A stretch of DNA of 64,000 nucleotides, from the NCBI GenBank assembly GCA_039587535.1, contig JBDHIF010000010.1, positions 28,369-92,368 on the forward strand, in the 5' to 3' direction. Made by a program: the position numbers and the translations under genes. Origin of the DNA: JAWLHJ01 sp039587535. Lineage in GTDB: Bacteria; Gemmatimonadota; Gemmatimonadetes; Longimicrobiales; Gaopeijiaceae. The notes beneath the pieces were generated by a model. The model saw only the letters and a list, made by a program, of their open reading frames with translations. It was not told the origin of the DNA and did no database searches. This document shows positions 16,726 to 25,647 of the stretch, piece by piece (position 1 is the stretch's first letter; each line of letters begins with the position of its first letter).

Positions 16726-18597
16726 TCAGCAGGACAGGCACCGGTTGTTGTTCTTCGCCCCGAGGCTCTCCAGATACTCCATGGCCGCCGGGAACGGCTG
16801 AACACGCTGCACCGGCCCGTTCGCCATGTCCACCGTGGTCTGCCCGCGGCGGCTGATCGCCATCGGATCGGCTCCCTGCTCGACCAGATACTCCAGCATC
16901 TCGACATCGCCCCGCGCTGCGGCGTTGTGAAGCGGCGTGTACCCGTTGTGATCCCGAGCATTCACATCCGCGCCGAGCTCCTCCACGATGTACCGCACCG
17001 CGGGCATCCACGAGTCCGGGGCGTGCATGTGTGAGTTGCCCGCGTAGCCGGTGCCGTAGGCGTGGCCGGTGACCGCGTGAATCGGGTAGACGCCCGGCCC
17101 GCCGGTGGGCACCGGTGGGAGACCCGAGGGATCTTCCCTGCCCGACTGATCCGTGGCGTCGGCATACCGACGACGCTGGGGGGGCTTCATGGTGGGAATG
17201 CTCGGGTCTGCCCCGGCATCCACCAGCATCTTCATGGCCTCGACGTCCAGGGCGTGGGCAGCCCGCCAAAACGGCGTGGCTCCCCTCATATCGATGCCGA
17301 GGTGACTGAACGTGTACTCCATGAACCACAGGTGCTTCGTCAGACGCGTGTTCGGATCGGCGCCTTCATCGAGAAGGGCGCGCATCACGTCGTGGTGCGT
17401 GGCCTCCTGCTGTAGATAGGCACGCTGCTGCGGATACCGCGCCTTGGGTGCCCATTGCGTGTTGATGACAGCGAAAAGAGGAGTCGTGCCCGCGTGGCTT
17501 GCGAGATTGGGATCGGCACCGCGCTCGAGCAGCTCGAACATCATGTCGAAATGCCCGTTCATCGCAGCCATGAGCAGCGGTGAGGTCTGGTCTCCACCGC
17601 TCGGGAGGTTGACGTGCGCCCCGGCGTCGATGAGTGCGAGGGCGATATCGGCATGACCCTCTCTCACGGCGTGCAGCAGCGGAGTGAGGCCTCCCTGCGC
17701 GCCTACGAGCCCGGGGTAGGAGTTGTCGTACTCCTCCTCGAGAGTGGCCTCTTCCTGGCCGACTTCCTCCTCGTCCACCGGGATGGGCTGATCCACTTGA
17801 ACCTGAGGCGCGGTGAAGGCCGAGCGCAACGTCCGGAGCGATTCACCGACCCGCTCCTCGGAGAGCTTACGGGCCTCTTCCAGGGCGTACTGAACCTGCT
17901 CGGGCGTCGGGGCCCAGGCCTCATCGGGGCCCACCCCTGCTTCGGCCCGGAAGCCAGCGATGATCTCGTCGCGGATCTGGCCGGCGGCCCGGTCTTCTGC
18001 AGCGCGCTGCCTCATGTCCATCACGCCACTCGCGGCGTTGACCTCCGCACCGGCTGCCAGAAGCGTGCGCACGGTGGGCATCCGCCCTGCCGACGCGGCG
18101 AACATCAGCGCCGTCTGACCCCAATGCTCTTCTCGCGAATCGACCGAGGCTCCGAATTCCAGAAGTGCCGCCACGGTCTCTTCACTGGCAGTGGACGCCG
18201 CGAAATGGAGCGGCATGGTTCCACCCGTGCCGGTACGCATCGACGGATCGGCTCCGGCCTCCAAGAGCACCCTGGTTACGTCGGCATGCCCTCCCCTGGC
18301 CGCTACATGAAGTGGTGTGTAGTCACCGACTCGGGTCTTCACCGATACGTCCGCCCCGGCCTCGAGAATCCGCGCTGCCATGTCCGCGTGCCCAAGCTCG
18401 GCCGCCCAATGGAGCGCGGTCATCCCATCGCCCTGAGCCGCGTTGACGTCCGCGCCCTGCTGCAGCAACACTTCGACACGGCTCAGATCGCCGCGCATGG
18501 CGGCGTCCGCCAAAGGAGCTTCCGGAGGGACCGCGCCGGACGCGAGAAGCGTCACCATCATGACCCCGAAGGCGCTCGCGAATGATCGCATTCTCAT
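16726..18597 (-). CDS. Exported ankyrin-repeat protein, cassette copy 1
   Basis: The 623-residue predicted periplasmic protein has an N-terminal signal (MRMRSF then a hydrophobic stretch to SGAVPPEAPLADAA). About five ankyrin repeats follow, then a non-repeat helical insert rich in E (near DNA 17740-18000), and about five more repeats. A conserved glycine/proline segment PSGLPPVPTGGPGVYPIHA leads to SHMHAPDSW and two final repeats. The protein ends in NNNRCLSC. I chose ATG 18597, with GGGGAG 6 nt upstream; ATG 18603 is too close to it. It lies 55 bp after the DUF1552 gene. Ankyrin repeats bind proteins, so a scaffold for the two upstream products is plausible but unproven. Confidence 0.82.
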   Translation of the reverse strand: MRMRSFASAFGVMMVTLLASGAVPPEAPLADAAMRGDLSRVEVLLQQGADVNAAQGDGMTALHWAAELGHADMAARILEAGADVSVKTRVGDYTPLHVAARGGHADVTRVLLEAGADPSMRTGTGGTMPLHFAASTASEETVAALLEFGASVDSREEHWGQTALMFAASAGRMPTVRTLLAAGAEVNAASGVMDMRQRAAEDRAAGQIRDEIIAGFRAEAGVGPDEAWAPTPEQVQYALEEARKLSEERVGESLRTLRSAFTAPQVQVDQPIPVDEEEVGQEEATLEEEYDNSYPGLVGAQGGLTPLLHAVREGHADIALALIDAGAHVNLPSGGDQTSPLLMAAMNGHFDMMFELLERGADPNLASHAGTTPLFAVINTQWAPKARYPQQRAYLQQEATHHDVMRALLDEGADPNTRLTKHLWFMEYTFSHLGIDMRGATPFWRAAHALDVEAMKMLVDAGADPSIPTMKPPQRRRYADATDQSGREDPSGLPPVPTGGPGVYPIHAVTGHAYGTGYAGNSHMHAPDSWMPAVRYIVEELGADVNARDHNGYTPLHNAAARGDVEMLEYLVEQGADPMAISRRGQTTVDMANGPVQRVQPFPAAMEYLESLGAKNNNRCLSC

Positions 18598-18652
18598 CTT
18601 CATCTCCCCGGTATCCGATCCAGTTGCGTTCCTTGCCCTCGACGGCCGCGGC

Positions 18653-20071
18653 TCAACGCCCCATCGCCGTTGCGAGCGATCCGTCACCACCCAGCGCGAA
18701 CTCGCCGGTGCTGTCGCCGAAGGCCTCCAGGTCGTCCATCCCGAGCTTGTGGAGCATGCTCAGCATGGCATTGGCCATGGGCGTGCCGTCCGGCGCACGG
18801 AGGTGGAGGTTCCCCTCCAGACGCCCGTTCGCACCACCGAGCACGATGAGCGGTGCCCGACGATGGTTGTGCAGGTTCGGGTCACCCATGGGCGAGCCGT
18901 AGATGATCATGGTCTTGTCGAGCAGGGTGCTCTCGCCCTCCTGGATCTTGCTGAGGCTGTTCAGGAAGTACGGCAGCATGCTGACGTGGTACGTGTTGAT
19001 CTTCGCGAAGTCGAGGATGGCCTCCTCGTTCCCACCGTGGTGGGAAGCCGGATGGAACGGCTTGTCCGTGCCGCTCTCCGGGAAGACCCTGGCCGACGAG
19101 TCCCGTCCCATCTTGAACGAAAAGGCTCGTGTGACGTCGGACTCGAAGGCGAGTGCCTGAACGTCGAACATCAGCTGGACGTGCTGCTCGAACGAGTCGG
19201 GCACGCCGGCGGGCGCCTCAGGCAGCTCGCGCACCTCGCCGCTCCGGTTCTGCGCCTCGACCAGCTCGATGCGCCGCTCCAGCTCCCGGACGTTGTCGAG
19301 ATACCGCTCGAGTCGGTCGCGGTCGTTCGGGCCCAGGTCGCGCTTGAGCTCGTTCACCCGCCCCGTCACCCAATCCAGGATGCTGCTGCCCGTACGGCGA
19401 CGAAGCGCACGCTCCTCCGCTGTGCCACCGGCGCCGAAGAGCTGCTCGAACGCCACCCGCGGATCACGGATCACGGGAAGCGGCTCGGTCGGCGAGGCCC
19501 AGCTGATGGAATCGGTATAGACGCAGGTGTATCCGTACGCGCAGCCACCGGACTGGTCGATGTTCTCGATGCAGAGCTGCATCGACGGAATCGGCGTATC
19601 TTGGCCGAAGCGCTGGGCGAACATCTGGTCGAGCGACGTTCCGACGTACACGTCGGAGCCCTCGGTCTGCTTCGGGTGTGCTTGCGTCAGGAACACGGCG
19701 CTGGACCGGAAGTGGTCCCCCCCGATCTCCTTCGGCTGGAAGGCTTCGGCCATCCTCACATCGGTGTTGCTCACGACGGTCAGATACTGCCGCCACTCCT
19801 CCAGGGACCGGAGGGACGTGGGGCTCAAGTCGAAGTCGCTCCCGACCTCCGCCGGTGCCCAGAGGTTCTGGGTCGCGCCCCAGTCGTTACAGCCTGCCGC
19901 CCCGTGTACCATCTCGATGGCCACGAGCCGGGTCGCGTCCACCTCGTCCTTCATGGTGGACCATCCACGGCCTGCGGGCAGCATCGCATCGAGCAACGGC
20001 AACGCGACGGAGGCTCCCATGCCTTGCAGGAACGTCCGGCGGGGAAGGTGCCTTCCGGTGATGAATTCCAT
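18653..20071 (-). CDS. DUF1552 protein with Tat signal, cassette copy 1
   Basis: The 472-residue protein belongs to DUF1552, a family of unknown function known mainly from Planctomycetes and similar phyla. The N-terminus has a twin-arginine signal (R11-R12, RRTFLQGMGASVALPLLDAM), implying export in folded, perhaps metal-bound, form. Conserved blocks shared with the other two copies are GAAGCNDWGATQNLWAP, CIENIDQSGGCAYGYTC, ASHHGG, and the C-terminal HNHRRAPLIVLGG and APDGTPMANAMLSMLHKLGMDD. The HNHRR and SHHGG histidines look like metal or catalytic residues by analogy with the alkaline-phosphatase-like DUF1501 group; that link is inference. Confidence 0.85.
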   Translation of the reverse strand: MEFITGRHLPRRTFLQGMGASVALPLLDAMLPAGRGWSTMKDEVDATRLVAIEMVHGAAGCNDWGATQNLWAPAEVGSDFDLSPTSLRSLEEWRQYLTVVSNTDVRMAEAFQPKEIGGDHFRSSAVFLTQAHPKQTEGSDVYVGTSLDQMFAQRFGQDTPIPSMQLCIENIDQSGGCAYGYTCVYTDSISWASPTEPLPVIRDPRVAFEQLFGAGGTAEERALRRRTGSSILDWVTGRVNELKRDLGPNDRDRLERYLDNVRELERRIELVEAQNRSGEVRELPEAPAGVPDSFEQHVQLMFDVQALAFESDVTRAFSFKMGRDSSARVFPESGTDKPFHPASHHGGNEEAILDFAKINTYHVSMLPYFLNSLSKIQEGESTLLDKTMIIYGSPMGDPNLHNHRRAPLIVLGGANGRLEGNLHLRAPDGTPMANAMLSMLHKLGMDDLEAFGDSTGEFALGGDGSLATAMGR

Positions 20072-20112
20072 GGTCTCGCTCTCCTAGCGTTCGTCTGAGA
20101 AACCGTTCTCGA

Positions 20113-22578
20113 TCACTGATGATTTTGGCTGGTCGCTACGTCCGCGACCGAACCCGCCCTCTGCATCTGGAAGGCGTCGCTCTCGACGACACCCTTGATG
20201 TAGGCGGACATCCGATGGTCCTGTTCCTCGGCCTGCGCGACGATCGAGCGGATCGTCGGCTGGTCGAAATACTCCGTACGCCGACCGAGGGCGTACGCCA
20301 TGAGATTGGACGTAAACGACCGGACCAGAAGCACGTCCCTGTCCAGCAGCGCCTGCTGCAGCGACAGCGGGCTGGTCACGGGCGTCCCGTCGTAGAGCTC
20401 TCCATTCGTATCCAGAGGAACGCCGTCCTCTTTGATCCGCCACTGCCCGACCACGTCATAGCTGTCCAGGGCGAGGCCGATCGGATCAATGAAACGATGG
20501 CATGCGTTGCACGTCGGGTTCTCACGGTGCTGTTCCATGCGCTCCTTGGTCGTCAGGACCCGACCCTCCACCGAAGCTTCGGTGGTTTCCTCGAGCGGAG
20601 GCACACCAGGCGGCGGCGGCGGCGGTGGCGTCCCCATGACGACCTCCATGATCCACTTGCCGCGCAACACCGGAGAAGTCCGTCCGGCGTGCGACGTCAG
20701 CGTCAGGACGCTTCCATGACCCAGGAGCCCCCGGCGGGTGTCGTCCGCGTACGACACCCGGCGGAACTGGTCACCGGTCACTCCTTGGATTCCGTAGTGA
20801 CGGGCCAGGCGCTCGTTGGCGAAGGTGTAGTCGGCGGTATACAGCTCGAAGAAGCTCTTGTCTTCCCGCACGAGGTAGTCGAACAGCAGCTCGGTCTCTC
20901 GGCGCATCGCGTCCTTGAGCTGCTCGTGGAAGTCCGGGAACATGAGCCGGTCCGGGTGGACCTTGTCGAGATCGTCCAGGCGCAGCCACTGAGCCGCGAA
21001 GCGGGTGGCCAGGGCCTCGGACCTCGGATCCTCCAGCATCCGGTCGACCTGGCCATCCAGGACCTCGGGATTCGACAGTCGGCCCTGGGCCGCCAGGTCG
21101 AGCAGCTCGTCGTCCGGGGGAAGACCCCAGAGGAAATAGGAGAGACGAGACGCGAGGTCGAGGTCGGAGATCTGATACACGTCACCGACCTGGACACCTT
21201 CCGGAGCCTCTTCGAACCGGAAAATGAAGTCCGGGCTGGCCAGAAGAGCCTCGACCACCGTCCGGATTCCGACCTCGAAGCCTCCCTCCGCGTACCCGAG
21301 GTCATAGAAGGAAAGCAGCGCCTCCCTGTCCTCGTCGGTCAACGGACGCCGGAACGCATCGGGGCCGAGCCGCTCGATGATCTCCGAGGCACAGGGACGC
21401 TCCTCCGAGCCATCGGCGGGACGGCACGAGAGGATCCGCTCCCGGCTCGGAGTCTCGGAGACGCCCTGGATGTCGTAAGGCCCGCCGATCACCAGGTCCT
21501 TCATGTGCGCAGGGGTGGTGACCCCGTAGCCGCCGCTGGCGCCGATCTGCCGGTCCGCGATGGACCAGTCGTGGGGCGACAGGACATCCTCCATCGGTCC
21601 CTCGTTCTTCTTGATGAACGCCGCCGTGATCCGGTGGGGACCCGCGGTGACGAACAACGGCTCCGGAAGCTCGAGCATGACCCCGTTCGGATCGGCCACG
21701 GACATCCACCGATCGAAGTGGATCAGTTGCCGCCGCTCGCCGTCCACCGACACCTCGATGTCCTCGTCCTTGTAGGTGCCTCCGTAAACGCCACCGGTGG
21801 TGGTGTGTTCGAAGGTCATCCGGATGGTGTATTCTGCGTCCGCCGGGAAGTTGTGGACCACGCTGATCCCGCCGCGCGTGCCGTACGGGGCCCCGGGGAC
21901 ACGCTCCCACTGGGAGGTGTAGCCGGAATTGGTGTAGGTGGCGGACAGCGGCGTGGCATCCGGATTCCCCATGGCCAGGCGGCTGATCTCCGCCGCGGCG
22001 TTCATGTAAGAGCTGAGGAGCGTGGGCGACAGCATCTGCACGTCGGCAATGTTGTCGAAGTTTGCGCTCTTCGTGTCCAGCGGGAGGAAGTCCCCGGCGT
22101 CGATCTCCAGGTCGAGGAACTCACGGACCGAGCGCTGATATTCCGCACGGTTCAGACGCTGGAACGTCCGAGCACCGGGATCCGGATGCTCCGCGGCCAC
22201 CTCGTCGATCTGGTCCTCCAGCGACATGGCCAGCGCCATGAGGGTGTCTCCGGCCGGGCGATTGGCCCCCGGAGGCGGCATCATCCCCGCACGAAGCTTG
22301 ACGATCACCTTCTCGGCCAACTCGGCCTCCGTCGCGGGAGCCGTGGCGTCGAAGCTCTCCAGGGAGAGATTGCCCTGAAGTCGCCGCTCGCTGTGGCAGC
22401 GCACGCAGTACCGGTCGATCACCTCGTTGCTGACCAAGTCCGAAGCGAGATCGTCGACGGCTGCCGGTGCCGCAACGGCCGATGGTACGGGCTCGCTGGG
22501 GTGCGGCGCCGCTACCGGCCCGCCGACGTACATGACCAGCGCGCCCATCGCCGCGATCAATGCGGTGCCAATCTTCAT
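20113..22578 (-). CDS. Exported multi-domain cytochrome c protein (DUF1587/1595/1592/1588/1585), cassette copy 1
   Basis: The 821-residue predicted periplasmic protein has a signal peptide followed by a planctomycete-type cytochrome c motif, CVRCH at 58-62. DUF1587 (RTFQRLNRAEYQRSVREFL) lies near 150-210, then a carbohydrate-binding-module-like beta region (about 210-380). DUF1595, DUF1592 and DUF1588 follow, with a polyproline loop before a second haem-type CNACH at 690-694, and DUF1585 at the end. The function is unknown; two CxxCH motifs imply covalent haem and redox activity. GGAGGCCGG directly precedes ATG 22578. It is the first gene of its cassette, 41 bp ahead of DUF1552. Confidence 0.88.
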   Translation of the reverse strand: MKIGTALIAAMGALVMYVGGPVAAPHPSEPVPSAVAAPAAVDDLASDLVSNEVIDRYCVRCHSERRLQGNLSLESFDATAPATEAELAEKVIVKLRAGMMPPPGANRPAGDTLMALAMSLEDQIDEVAAEHPDPGARTFQRLNRAEYQRSVREFLDLEIDAGDFLPLDTKSANFDNIADVQMLSPTLLSSYMNAAAEISRLAMGNPDATPLSATYTNSGYTSQWERVPGAPYGTRGGISVVHNFPADAEYTIRMTFEHTTTGGVYGGTYKDEDIEVSVDGERRQLIHFDRWMSVADPNGVMLELPEPLFVTAGPHRITAAFIKKNEGPMEDVLSPHDWSIADRQIGASGGYGVTTPAHMKDLVIGGPYDIQGVSETPSRERILSCRPADGSEERPCASEIIERLGPDAFRRPLTDEDREALLSFYDLGYAEGGFEVGIRTVVEALLASPDFIFRFEEAPEGVQVGDVYQISDLDLASRLSYFLWGLPPDDELLDLAAQGRLSNPEVLDGQVDRMLEDPRSEALATRFAAQWLRLDDLDKVHPDRLMFPDFHEQLKDAMRRETELLFDYLVREDKSFFELYTADYTFANERLARHYGIQGVTGDQFRRVSYADDTRRGLLGHGSVLTLTSHAGRTSPVLRGKWIMEVVMGTPPPPPPPGVPPLEETTEASVEGRVLTTKERMEQHRENPTCNACHRFIDPIGLALDSYDVVGQWRIKEDGVPLDTNGELYDGTPVTSPLSLQQALLDRDVLLVRSFTSNLMAYALGRRTEYFDQPTIRSIVAQAEEQDHRMSAYIKGVVESDAFQMQRAGSVADVATSQNHQ

Positions 22579-22909
22579 CCGGCCTCCCGTTCTACCTTTG
22601 CTGGCCCCAACTCATGTCCTCGGGGTCCCGAGTGCTGGTGCCGGTCGATAGTCCTTTCGAGTGATCGAGCGCGAACCGTTCGCCGGCCGCGCGAAGGATC
22701 TCGAGGGCCACCCTCGCGCCCGAGAATCCAGGTCTTCCCCGCCCTTCGTCTCAACTGCAATTACTAACCGTCGATGGGGCGCAACGCCAGTTCGGCGAAC
22801 CCGACTCCGACCTACTTCAGGCCCCTGTGCAGAACGACACGCACGGCCGCCGGAACGTTGAGGAAACGCCCGGGTCCAGCGCCCACGACGTCCACGCCGA
22901 AACGAAGGG
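22579..22909. other. Intergenic region upstream of cassette 1, no gene seen
   Basis: 331 bp between the cytochrome start and the fmdB-type stop. The short frames here lack ribosome sites and family matches. It must carry the cassette-1 promoter. An AT-richer patch at about 22750-22775 on the leftward strand is the best place to look, but I see no convincing -35/-10 pair. Confidence 0.5.
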
Positions 22910-23173
22910 TCAGTGCCCGTGGCGGTCGTGGCTCTCTTCATACTTGAGCTGGGCGTGCATCCGCGCCTTGCCCTGTGCGGCGTCTCGCTTCTTCGCGGCC
23001 CGCATGGCGAGACCGTGAGTGGCTTCCGATTTCACGGCCGGTGTGGAGAGCATGCGCTCCACCGAGTCGCTTTCGCAGGAGGGGCACGCGACGCCTGCCG
23101 TCTCGCCGACCTTTCGCACGAAGAGCTCGAATCGGTTCCCGCAATCCTGGCAGGAATACTCATAGATAGGTAT
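22910..23173 (-). CDS. FmdB-type zinc-ribbon protein, apparent ATA start
   Basis: This small protein of about 87 residues belongs to the FmdB regulatory zinc-ribbon family. It has two CxxC pairs (CQDCG and CPSCES) in the usual PIYEYSCQDCG...F context. The C-terminal half is charged and helical. Relatives begin MPIYEY; here the codon at that position is ATA (23173-23171), preceded by GAGGG at about 8 nt. The nearest in-frame standard codon upstream is GTG 23215, without a ribosome site, which would add 14 odd residues. An ATA start is therefore inferred. It is divergent from the DUF4168 gene. Confidence 0.75.
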   Translation of the reverse strand: MPIYEYSCQDCGNRFELFVRKVGETAGVACPSCESDSVERMLSTPAVKSEATHGLAMRAAKKRDAAQGKARMHAQLKYEESHDRHGH

Positions 23174-23333
23174 GATGTCACCCTCACGTCCAAGGTGCCT
23201 GTTCAACTTCGTCACGCTCAAGATACACGGAACGAGCGGGGGAGTGCCCGGTGCGCGCAACACCCGCACCCCTTCCCGGGTAGAGAACAGCAGCCCAACC
23301 ACGAGCGACCGAATCGCCGGAGGAATGAAAGAG

Positions 23334-23723
23334 ATGGAAATCCGTACCGCCCGCTTCCGCTTTCTTGGTACGGCGCTGTTGACGGCTTCATTCGCCGTGG
23401 CCGCGCCGGCTGCTCAAGTCGAAGCCCAGGCCGAACAGACCGCTGACGCGACCAGCGAACTGACGGACGAGCGCCTGACCCAGTACGCCGAGCTGCACCA
23501 GGCCATCAACGCCGCCCGCGACGAGTTCCAGGCGCAGAAGGCCGCCGTGCACGACACTGAGGCGCGTGAGCGACTCCGCGAGGAGATGGATGAGCGTCTC
23601 CATGGCCTCTACGAGGAGCACGGGATGGCCAAAGAGGATTACGATGCCATCACGTTCATGGTCAGCATCGACAATGACGTCCGGACGCGCGTCGAGGACA
23701 TCATGGCGACCCTGATGCCCTGA
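23334..23723 (+). CDS. Exported DUF4168-like protein
   Basis: The 129-residue predicted periplasmic protein has a signal peptide (cleavage around VEAQA). The mature part is a helical region resembling DUF4168: ELTDERLTQYAELHQAINAARDEF, a basic middle, then MAKEDYDAITFMV. GGAGGA lies about 9 nt before ATG 23334; ATG 23325 in the same frame is too close to it. A strong terminator follows 42 bp after the stop. It sits, with the divergent fmdB-type gene, between cassette 1 and cassettes 2-3. Function unknown. Confidence 0.75.
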   Translation: MEIRTARFRFLGTALLTASFAVAAPAAQVEAQAEQTADATSELTDERLTQYAELHQAINAARDEFQAQKAAVHDTEARERLREEMDERLHGLYEEHGMAKEDYDAITFMVSIDNDVRTRVEDIMATLMP

Positions 23724-23764
23724 GGAGCGCCGACTCGATCCCGAGTAGCACGATCGGGCAAGGG

Positions 23765-23799
23765 AAAGGCCCCGGCGGAACATCCGCCGGGGCCTTTTT
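23765..23799. terminator. Bidirectional rho-independent terminator
   Basis: Stem AAAGGCCCCGGCGGA (23765-23779), loop ACA, exact complement (23783-23797), then TTTTT on the plus strand. The A-run at the left gives U residues on the minus strand. It ends the rightward DUF4168 gene and the leftward cassette-2 transcript (ankyrin stop at 23845). Confidence 0.88.
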
Positions 23800-23844
23800 C
23801 ATTCCCTCATCTACCACGCAAGGAGGGGCGCGGCGCGCGACCTC

Positions 23845-25647
23845 TCAGCAGGAAACGCAGTTGTGGTTGTTCACGGCACCGAGGCTCTCCAGGAGCTGGA
23901 TCGTGGCCGGGAAGGGCGTGATCCGCTGTACCGGGCCGTTCGCCATGTCGACCGTAGTCTGGCCCCGGCGACTCACGGCCATGACGTCGGCGCCCTTCTC
24001 CACCAGGTAGAGGATCATCTCGTTGTCGCCCCGGGCCGCGGCATGGTGCACCGCGTTGTAGCCGTTGTGATCCCGGGTGTTCACGTCGGCGCCCAGCTCC
24101 TCCACCAGGTACCGCATGGCCGGGAGCCAGGCGTCGGGCACGTGCCGGTGGATGTTCGCGGCAAATCCTTCACCGTATCCGACGCCGGCAGCGGCGTGAA
24201 TGGGATAGACGCCCGGACCGCCCACTGGAATCGGCGGGAGGCCCGACGGATCCGGTCCATCAGGCGTGTTCCCCGTCGGTTGATCGAACTCGCTGAACCG
24301 CCGCGCCTCGGGCCTCATGGTGGGGATATCGGGGTCGGCCCCGTAGTCGATCAACAGGCGCATGGCCTCGATGTCCAGAGCGTAAGCGGCTCTCCAGAAC
24401 GGGGTCGCCCCGATCCGGTCGACTCCGAGCATGTCCCGGCTGAAGGTCGTGAACCACAGCCTCTTCTTGAGCCGCACATTGGGATCGGCCCCCCGCCCGA
24501 GCGCAGCTCGTAACACGTCCAGATAGCTGGACTCCTGCTGCATGTAGTGCGCGGGCTGTGGGTGCCGGGACTTGGGGATCCATTGGGTATTCAACGCGGT
24601 GTAGAGAACCGTGGCGCCCGCATCCGTGGCCACATGGGGATCCGCGCCGCGCTCCATGAGCTCCATCGCCAGATCGAAACGACCATTGATGGTGGCCATG
24701 ATGAGTGGCGTAGTCCCGTCACCGGCACTGGGACCGTCGATGTCCGCGCCGCCGTCGAGGAGGGCCATGGCGGCCGGGATGCTACCTTCGCGCACGGCGA
24801 GGAGGAGCGCGGAGAGGCCACCGTATCCGCCGATCAGGTCCGCTCCCGAGAACGAGGGAGGTCCGCTCGGACCCTGCACCCCTCGGTCCGTCAGGAGTTG
24901 CTCCACAGGGCGAGGTGGCGTGATGTCGGGCCGGTTGGCTGCCGCGCGCGGACGCCCCGCCCGGCGAGCCTCCTCCCGCGCCAGCTGATCTGCGCGGTCT
25001 TCGGTTTCGCGGGCCGCCATGTCCAGCACGTACGCCCGCACCTCCGGGTCCGCCCCACCCTCGAGGAGCGCGCTCACGACCGCATCCCTCCCCGCGGCCG
25101 CCGCGAACATCAGCGGTGTTTGACCCCACTGGCCCTCCCGGGCATCGGGATCGGCACCGTGCTCCAGGAGGAGGGCCGCAACCGCCGGATTCGCGGAAGT
25201 AGCCGCGAAGTGCAGCGGTGTAGCAGCCCCGGTGGAGGTGGTTGCCGAAACCGACGCTCCAGCGGCCAGTAGCGAGCTCAAGACCAAGTCGTGCCCGCCA
25301 CGGGCCGCGAGGTGAGCCGGTGTATACGCACCCATGCGGGTCGTCGGGCTCGAGTCCGCCCCTGCCTCGATCAGGAGGTTCGCGACCACTTCGTCCCCGC
25401 GCTCCGCTGCCCAGTGCAGTGCCGTCATGCCGTCGCCCTGGGCTGCATCGGGGTCGCCACCACTCTGCAGCAGGGTGCGGACCCTCTCCACGTCTCCACG
25501 CATGGCAGCGTCCGCCACCGGCGCCTCGGGTGGCGTCGCCGCCGACAGCGCCAACGCGGCAACAACCATCAGCGCGAACCTGCCCGGCCACCGCGAGGCC
25601 CGTGGGTGTCGGGCCGTGCGTCCGTCGCTCATGGACATCGTCTTCAA
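23845..25647 (-). CDS. Exported ankyrin-repeat protein, cassette copy 2
   Basis: This 600-residue paralogue of the cassette-1 ankyrin protein has a signal peptide (hydrophobic core FALMVVAALALSAATPPEAPVADAA). It carries N-terminal ankyrin repeats, an insert near DNA 24850-25010, more repeats, and the segment PSGLPPIPVGGPGVYPIHA followed by NIHRHVPDAW. It ends in NNHNCVSC. The TTG start at 25647 overlaps the DUF1552 TGA (TTGA) with GGAGG 4 nt upstream; ATG 25638 is an alternative start. The overlap and weak codon suggest translation coupled to DUF1552 at lower yield. Confidence 0.82.
   Translation of the reverse strand: MKTMSMSDGRTARHPRASRWPGRFALMVVAALALSAATPPEAPVADAAMRGDVERVRTLLQSGGDPDAAQGDGMTALHWAAERGDEVVANLLIEAGADSSPTTRMGAYTPAHLAARGGHDLVLSSLLAAGASVSATTSTGAATPLHFAATSANPAVAALLLEHGADPDAREGQWGQTPLMFAAAAGRDAVVSALLEGGADPEVRAYVLDMAARETEDRADQLAREEARRAGRPRAAANRPDITPPRPVEQLLTDRGVQGPSGPPSFSGADLIGGYGGLSALLLAVREGSIPAAMALLDGGADIDGPSAGDGTTPLIMATINGRFDLAMELMERGADPHVATDAGATVLYTALNTQWIPKSRHPQPAHYMQQESSYLDVLRAALGRGADPNVRLKKRLWFTTFSRDMLGVDRIGATPFWRAAYALDIEAMRLLIDYGADPDIPTMRPEARRFSEFDQPTGNTPDGPDPSGLPPIPVGGPGVYPIHAAAGVGYGEGFAANIHRHVPDAWLPAMRYLVEELGADVNTRDHNGYNAVHHAAARGDNEMILYLVEKGADVMAVSRRGQTTVDMANGPVQRITPFPATIQLLESLGAVNNHNCVSC

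Larger units (their letters stand above)
16726..22578 (-). repeat. Cassette copy 1: cytochrome - DUF1552 - ankyrin
   Basis: First of three gene-order-identical cassettes (the others are at 23845-29608 and 29711-35391). All three read leftward as cytochrome, DUF1552, ankyrin. In this copy the genes are spaced by 41 and 55 bp and do not overlap. They are paralogous duplications recognised at protein level, not recent perfect DNA repeats. Confidence 0.9.

Noticed and set aside
20608..20640. GGCGGC-type tandem tract, possible microsatellite or CRISPR-like repeat
   Set aside because: It encodes the polyproline loop of the cytochrome and is coding. No spaced direct repeats occur anywhere in the window.
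20119..22767. 882-residue open frame antisense to the cassette-1 cytochrome gene
   Set aside because: It mirrors a real gene in high-GC DNA, is arginine/histidine-rich and has no ribosome site or family match. Similar antisense frames at 18443-20098, 29399-30961 and 31444-32496 were dropped for the same reason.
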